Of a stretch of 64,000 nucleotides of DNA, positions 60,916 through 64,000 are shown one piece after another. The stretch is taken from positions 1 through 64,000 of the forward strand of contig CANMLX010000004.1 of NCBI GenBank assembly GCA_947498845.1, read 5' to 3'. Positions within the stretch are counted from its first letter, which is position 1, and each line of letters opens with the position of its first letter. Source of the DNA: an uncultured Flavobacteriaceae bacterium (lineage in GTDB: Bacteria > Bacteroidota > Bacteroidia > Flavobacteriales > Flavobacteriaceae). The notes under the pieces are model-generated. The model made no database searches and was not told where the DNA came from. It saw only the letters and a list, made by a program, of their open reading frames with translations. Position numbers and translations under genes: made by a program.

Positions 60916-63900
60916 CTAATCCAGTCCTAAATTAACTGATTCATATTCTGATACTCCAGTCCAAAATTGTTTTCCAGAATCATCAAATGAAAATATAAAT
61001 TCCTCATTACCTTTGGTAAGGTTTTTTATCCAATACAATCCATCTTTGTGTAGTTCATTGTAAGTTAATAGTGTGTCCTTTGCTTTTTTTCTTCCTAAAG
61101 AAACCCAATCTTTATTCCATAGCATTAGTTCATAGAAATCTCCATTCACTACATTATTATCATCATTTCTAGTTTGAACTATAATTCCTCCAACTTTTGT
61201 AGGTTCTTTGAACGTATAAGTCATTTGAAACCCTTTTTTTTCAATAAACGTTAAAGGTAAGCTATCTGTAATTTTGTAGATGTTACTTTTTTCTATGTCT
61301 GGAATAGTAGCTTTATCCCATTCATAAATCGGATGCCCTTTCTCATTAATTAAAATAAATCTAGAAATATTAATATTTTTGTTCTGTGGAGTCTTTAATC
61401 TATAATGAGTATAGTTATAAGTTCTAGGAAAGAATATTTTTTGCTGATTCAATGAATTATAACTTTTAAATTCATGTAAATCCTGATAACTATCCTCATA
61501 ATTAGAGTTAGAACCTTGAATTTTACAATCATTCAATGATTTTGCCCATTTAATTTTCTCTTTTTTTGTCCTAGTGAAAAAAGGAGGGTATTTTCGTGTT
61601 ATTTGCGCTCGTTTTATTTTTTCATTATCATTGATTTTAAAGTATTTTATTGTACCATCAAATTGTAATTCAAAAGGGTAATTTATTGGGGTAATTTTAT
61701 TTTGATCGTAAGTTACAGGAAGATATACAATATTAGCACAAACGTTATTGAAAAAGGCATTTTTATTAGAAAGTGAATCTGCCACTTGGATCTTATCCCA
61801 CCCTAATTTTTTGTCAAAAACAGCTAAAAAAATATTCTCTGTTTTTGGGTTTGTATTTTCCCAAATTATAGGAATTTGAAAGTTATATGTCTTTTTGTAT
61901 TGATGAGTTATGTCTTTTTTCGAATCAAAAGATAGACGGTACACCTTTGTTAAGCTTGAAAATCGATATAATTCTTGTAGTGTTTCAAATTTATCACCTA
62001 ATCCAATATTTATTGGGACGAATTTATCTTTATTAAGATAAAAGACCCAAACATGTCCCATTGACTTATGGTAATCTCCCCATCTTAAATTTGAATCGAT
62101 ACCCGCAGGTATTCCAACAGCTCTTAAAATATTAACCATGTAATTAGCGAGAGAAAGACAATTACCGAAATGAGTTTTCTCAATTTGTTCTATAGATGGA
62201 GTATTTTTAAAGGGATTTTCATCACCAAAAACAGCTGTAATATCAAGGCTTATAGATAAGCTTTTCACAACACTATCCAATGGTTGGGTTTTAAGGGAAT
62301 CATGAATCCATTTGTATTTTTCATATAACCGCTTTCTCCTTCCATCTACTAAAGGTTCATCATTACTTCTATAGGGTAGAATATATCTAAAAAAATCTTT
62401 TTTAGATGAACATAAATTAAGATGCTTTTTTTCATAAGTTTTAAAAGCCAAATCAATATTTTCGATAATATATTCTGATTTAATTTGTTTAAGGTCTGGT
62501 ATAAATTTATTCTTCGCATAAGAAATAGCTTTTTTAAGAGAGTCTTCGGTTTCTTCAAAAACTTTAATAGAATTATTTCTTATTATCCAAGGGTTAGACT
62601 TGGGGTATTTTTTAATGAATCTAATTCTTTCTTTTTCTACAACATTACAGACTTGGTCATAGAAAGTGTCAATACCTCGACTTCCATGATGAGCCATATT
62701 GGAAATTAAAAACTCAGCTGCTTCTAGTTTCAAACTATCTTTTGGAGATTTATAATGATTTAAAACTTTTAGGAGTTCAACTTTATTTTCATTTGCTAAA
62801 TCTAGTGCTTTGTTTAGCTTACTAATGTAAGAAGAGTTAGATCTAAAGGGCTGTATATCTAATAATTTGTATTTGTTGATCATTTTATTCATATCCGCTT
62901 TCATTTCTTCTATAGTGGTTGATGATACCTTAATTTCTTTGTCCAATATGGTTTTAGCCATTATAATAGCTTGCCCTCTTTCTCCCATATAATCATATAA
63001 TTTTGCTAATAAGTACATTGGATGAAATCTAGAAGGAATCATGTTAGCAGCTTTTTTGTATGATTTCTCTGCTTTGTCAAAGCGTTTTAAATCTTTATAC
63101 GTATTCCCCAAAGTAGTTTCAATTAAAGTATTATTTACATATTGTTTCGCTTCCAATAAAATTTCTATGGCTTGCCTTTTTTGTTTGTTGGCTGATAGAG
63201 CTTTTCCATAGTTCATTAAAAAATCACCTTCTTTTTTAAATACATTATACAAACTTTTGTAATTATTTATAGCACTTTGATAGTTCCCATACATATAACT
63301 ATCCAGCGCATTTTGCAATGTTTTAAAATTTTGTTCTAAATTTTTTGTGTACAGAATACCTCTTGTTAAAGCCATAAGAGTTACAGTGCAAATTGCTACC
63401 TTGAGTAATTTAAATGTAAACAGGTTTACTTTTTTTGTATAAGTATATTTTCTAACATCTAGATTTGCTAGCAAGGCAACCAAAATTACTAGAATTAATT
63501 TAATAGGTAATATTTGCATAGGGTAAGAGAAAAATGCAAATATTCCTATAGAAAATAATCCGTTTAGTAAAGGGACATATATATGATGAAACTCTTTTTT
63601 AAGATTTAATTTAAAAATACAGTATATCAATATTCCTAATAAAACTAGACCAATGAATCCGTTTTCAGCAATAAATTGTAGCCATTCATTAAATGCATAG
63701 TAAGTATTATCAGCGACTAAGACCTCTGCATTTTCGCCATTTCTAGAGAAGTAATTGGCTTGATAATTCATATAATGTGATTTAAAACGATCAAAGCCGA
63801 TACCAAATACAGGGTTTTCTTCAATAATATCTAAAGTATTATTCCAAATAAATAAACGTCCATCTGAAGAGTTTTTTTTAAAATTATAGATGCCAAATAA

Positions 63901-64000
63901 TCCAGTAGCAATTAAACATAATATCGAAGTAATTAAGAATACGCTTTGTCCAAAGCTTATTCTTTTTAAAAATTTACTTAATATGGAATATTTTTTTTCC
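60916..64000 (-). CDS. O-antigen ligase/polymerase-like membrane protein fused to TPR and transglutaminase-like domains (partial)
   Basis: The frame is open from stop 60916 to the right edge, with at least 1027 residues; the 5' end lies outside the window. The visible N-terminal part has Wzy/WaaL traits: a long hydrophobic stretch, then GRLFIWNNTLDIIEENPVFG, IGFDRFKSHYMNYQ, and more helices. Counting from the internal Met at 63771, TPR units follow at about 150-275. A second module at about 315-951 contains a helical region (LLKVLNHY; KLEAAEFLISNM), a transglutaminase-like core with Cys538 (HFGNCLSLANYMVNILRAVG) and His573 (SMGHVWVFY), and a C-terminal beta region (EKKGFQMTYTFKEPTKVGGI). The TPR and transglutaminase parts should be periplasmic. 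The partners of such a fusion are unknown. Confidence 0.85.
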   Translation of the reverse strand, partial: EKKYSILSKFLKRISFGQSVFLITSILCLIATGLFGIYNFKKNSSDGRLFIWNNTLDIIEENPVFGIGFDRFKSHYMNYQANYFSRNGENAEVLVADNTYYAFNEWLQFIAENGFIGLVLLGILIYCIFKLNLKKEFHHIYVPLLNGLFSIGIFAFFSYPMQILPIKLILVILVALLANLDVRKYTYTKKVNLFTFKLLKVAICTVTLMALTRGILYTKNLEQNFKTLQNALDSYMYGNYQSAINNYKSLYNVFKKEGDFLMNYGKALSANKQKRQAIEILLEAKQYVNNTLIETTLGNTYKDLKRFDKAEKSYKKAANMIPSRFHPMYLLAKLYDYMGERGQAIIMAKTILDKEIKVSSTTIEEMKADMNKMINKYKLLDIQPFRSNSSYISKLNKALDLANENKVELLKVLNHYKSPKDSLKLEAAEFLISNMAHHGSRGIDTFYDQVCNVVEKERIRFIKKYPKSNPWIIRNNSIKVFEETEDSLKKAISYAKNKFIPDLKQIKSEYIIENIDLAFKTYEKKHLNLCSSKKDFFRYILPYRSNDEPLVDGRRKRLYEKYKWIHDSLKTQPLDSVVKSLSISLDITAVFGDENPFKNTPSIEQIEKTHFGNCLSLANYMVNILRAVGIPAGIDSNLRWGDYHKSMGHVWVFYLNKDKFVPINIGLGDKFETLQELYRFSSLTKVYRLSFDSKKDITHQYKKTYNFQIPIIWENTNPKTENIFLAVFDKKLGWDKIQVADSLSNKNAFFNNVCANIVYLPVTYDQNKITPINYPFELQFDGTIKYFKINDNEKIKRAQITRKYPPFFTRTKKEKIKWAKSLNDCKIQGSNSNYEDSYQDLHEFKSYNSLNQQKIFFPRTYNYTHYRLKTPQNKNINISRFILINEKGHPIYEWDKATIPDIEKSNIYKITDSLPLTFIEKKGFQMTYTFKEPTKVGGIIVQTRNDDNNVVNGDFYELMLWNKDWVSLGRKKAKDTLLTYNELHKDGLYWIKNLTKGNEEFIFSFDDSGKQFWTGVSEYESVNLGLD

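Overview
This 64-kb window is AT-rich chromosomal DNA from a member of the Bacteroidota, almost certainly a Flavobacteriaceae species. Several features point that way: an ECF sigma/FecR/SusC/SusD locus, three predicted cargo proteins with type IX secretion (T9SS) C-terminal sorting domains, the T9SS/gliding lipoprotein SprE (PorW), a DUF5687 transporter, a six-gene atp cluster without atpD and atpC, promoter-like TANNTTTG boxes, and frequent TTG or GTG starts. The genus cannot be fixed from the sequence.

Layout. 0.1-8.2 kb: an MSOX-type flavin oxidase, then a compact run of CNNM/CBS membrane protein, O6-alkylguanine-DNA alkyltransferase, DUF4442 protein, serine hydrolase and PolB-like exonuclease, followed by a membrane AraC regulator and a lipoprotein hydrolase. 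8.4-16 kb: a T9SS-secreted S8 protease, a fused Opp/Dpp-type ABC ATPase and acetoacetyl-CoA synthetase. 16-27 kb: a nutrient-uptake locus on the minus strand (ECF sigma, FecR, SusC, SusD, and a VCBS/ASPIC-UnbV lipoprotein). 27-31 kb: PaaE-like reductase, DUF2059 protein, and a DUF5687 permease with its ATPase. 31-40.6 kb: sprE, bactofilin, atpZ, an AtpI-like protein and atpBEFHAG. 40.6-46.7 kb: an accessory block with a BspA-like LRR protein, a membrane hybrid histidine kinase ending in an AraC domain, a second T9SS protein and a MopE-esterase lipoprotein. 47-49.6 kb: alpha/beta hydrolase, ECF sigma and an overlapping four-helix membrane protein. 49.7-56.8 kb: envelope cluster of flippase, dut, sugar nucleotidyltransferase, LysE exporter, TPR protein, DUF4292 lipoprotein and EnvC-like protein. 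57-64 kb: thioesterase, HU-CCDC81/SPOR protein, dprA, and a large O-antigen-ligase/TPR/transglutaminase fusion that runs off the right edge.

The most interesting signals are mostly between genes. A near-identical 27-bp motif lies about 150 bp upstream of both T9SS cargo genes that flank the hybrid kinase, which suggests a small sense-and-secrete regulon. Two homologous G/C-rich inverted-repeat elements fill the atpA-atpG and dut-nucleotidyltransferase gaps and end one or two bases before the next ATG. The 3' end of atpG recurs three more times downstream, bracketing the inserted LRR gene. MITE-like elements with ATACCA-type ends, and other inverted-repeat elements, occupy several gaps, including two in front of sprE. 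No rRNA, tRNA, CRISPR array or intact insertion sequence was seen.
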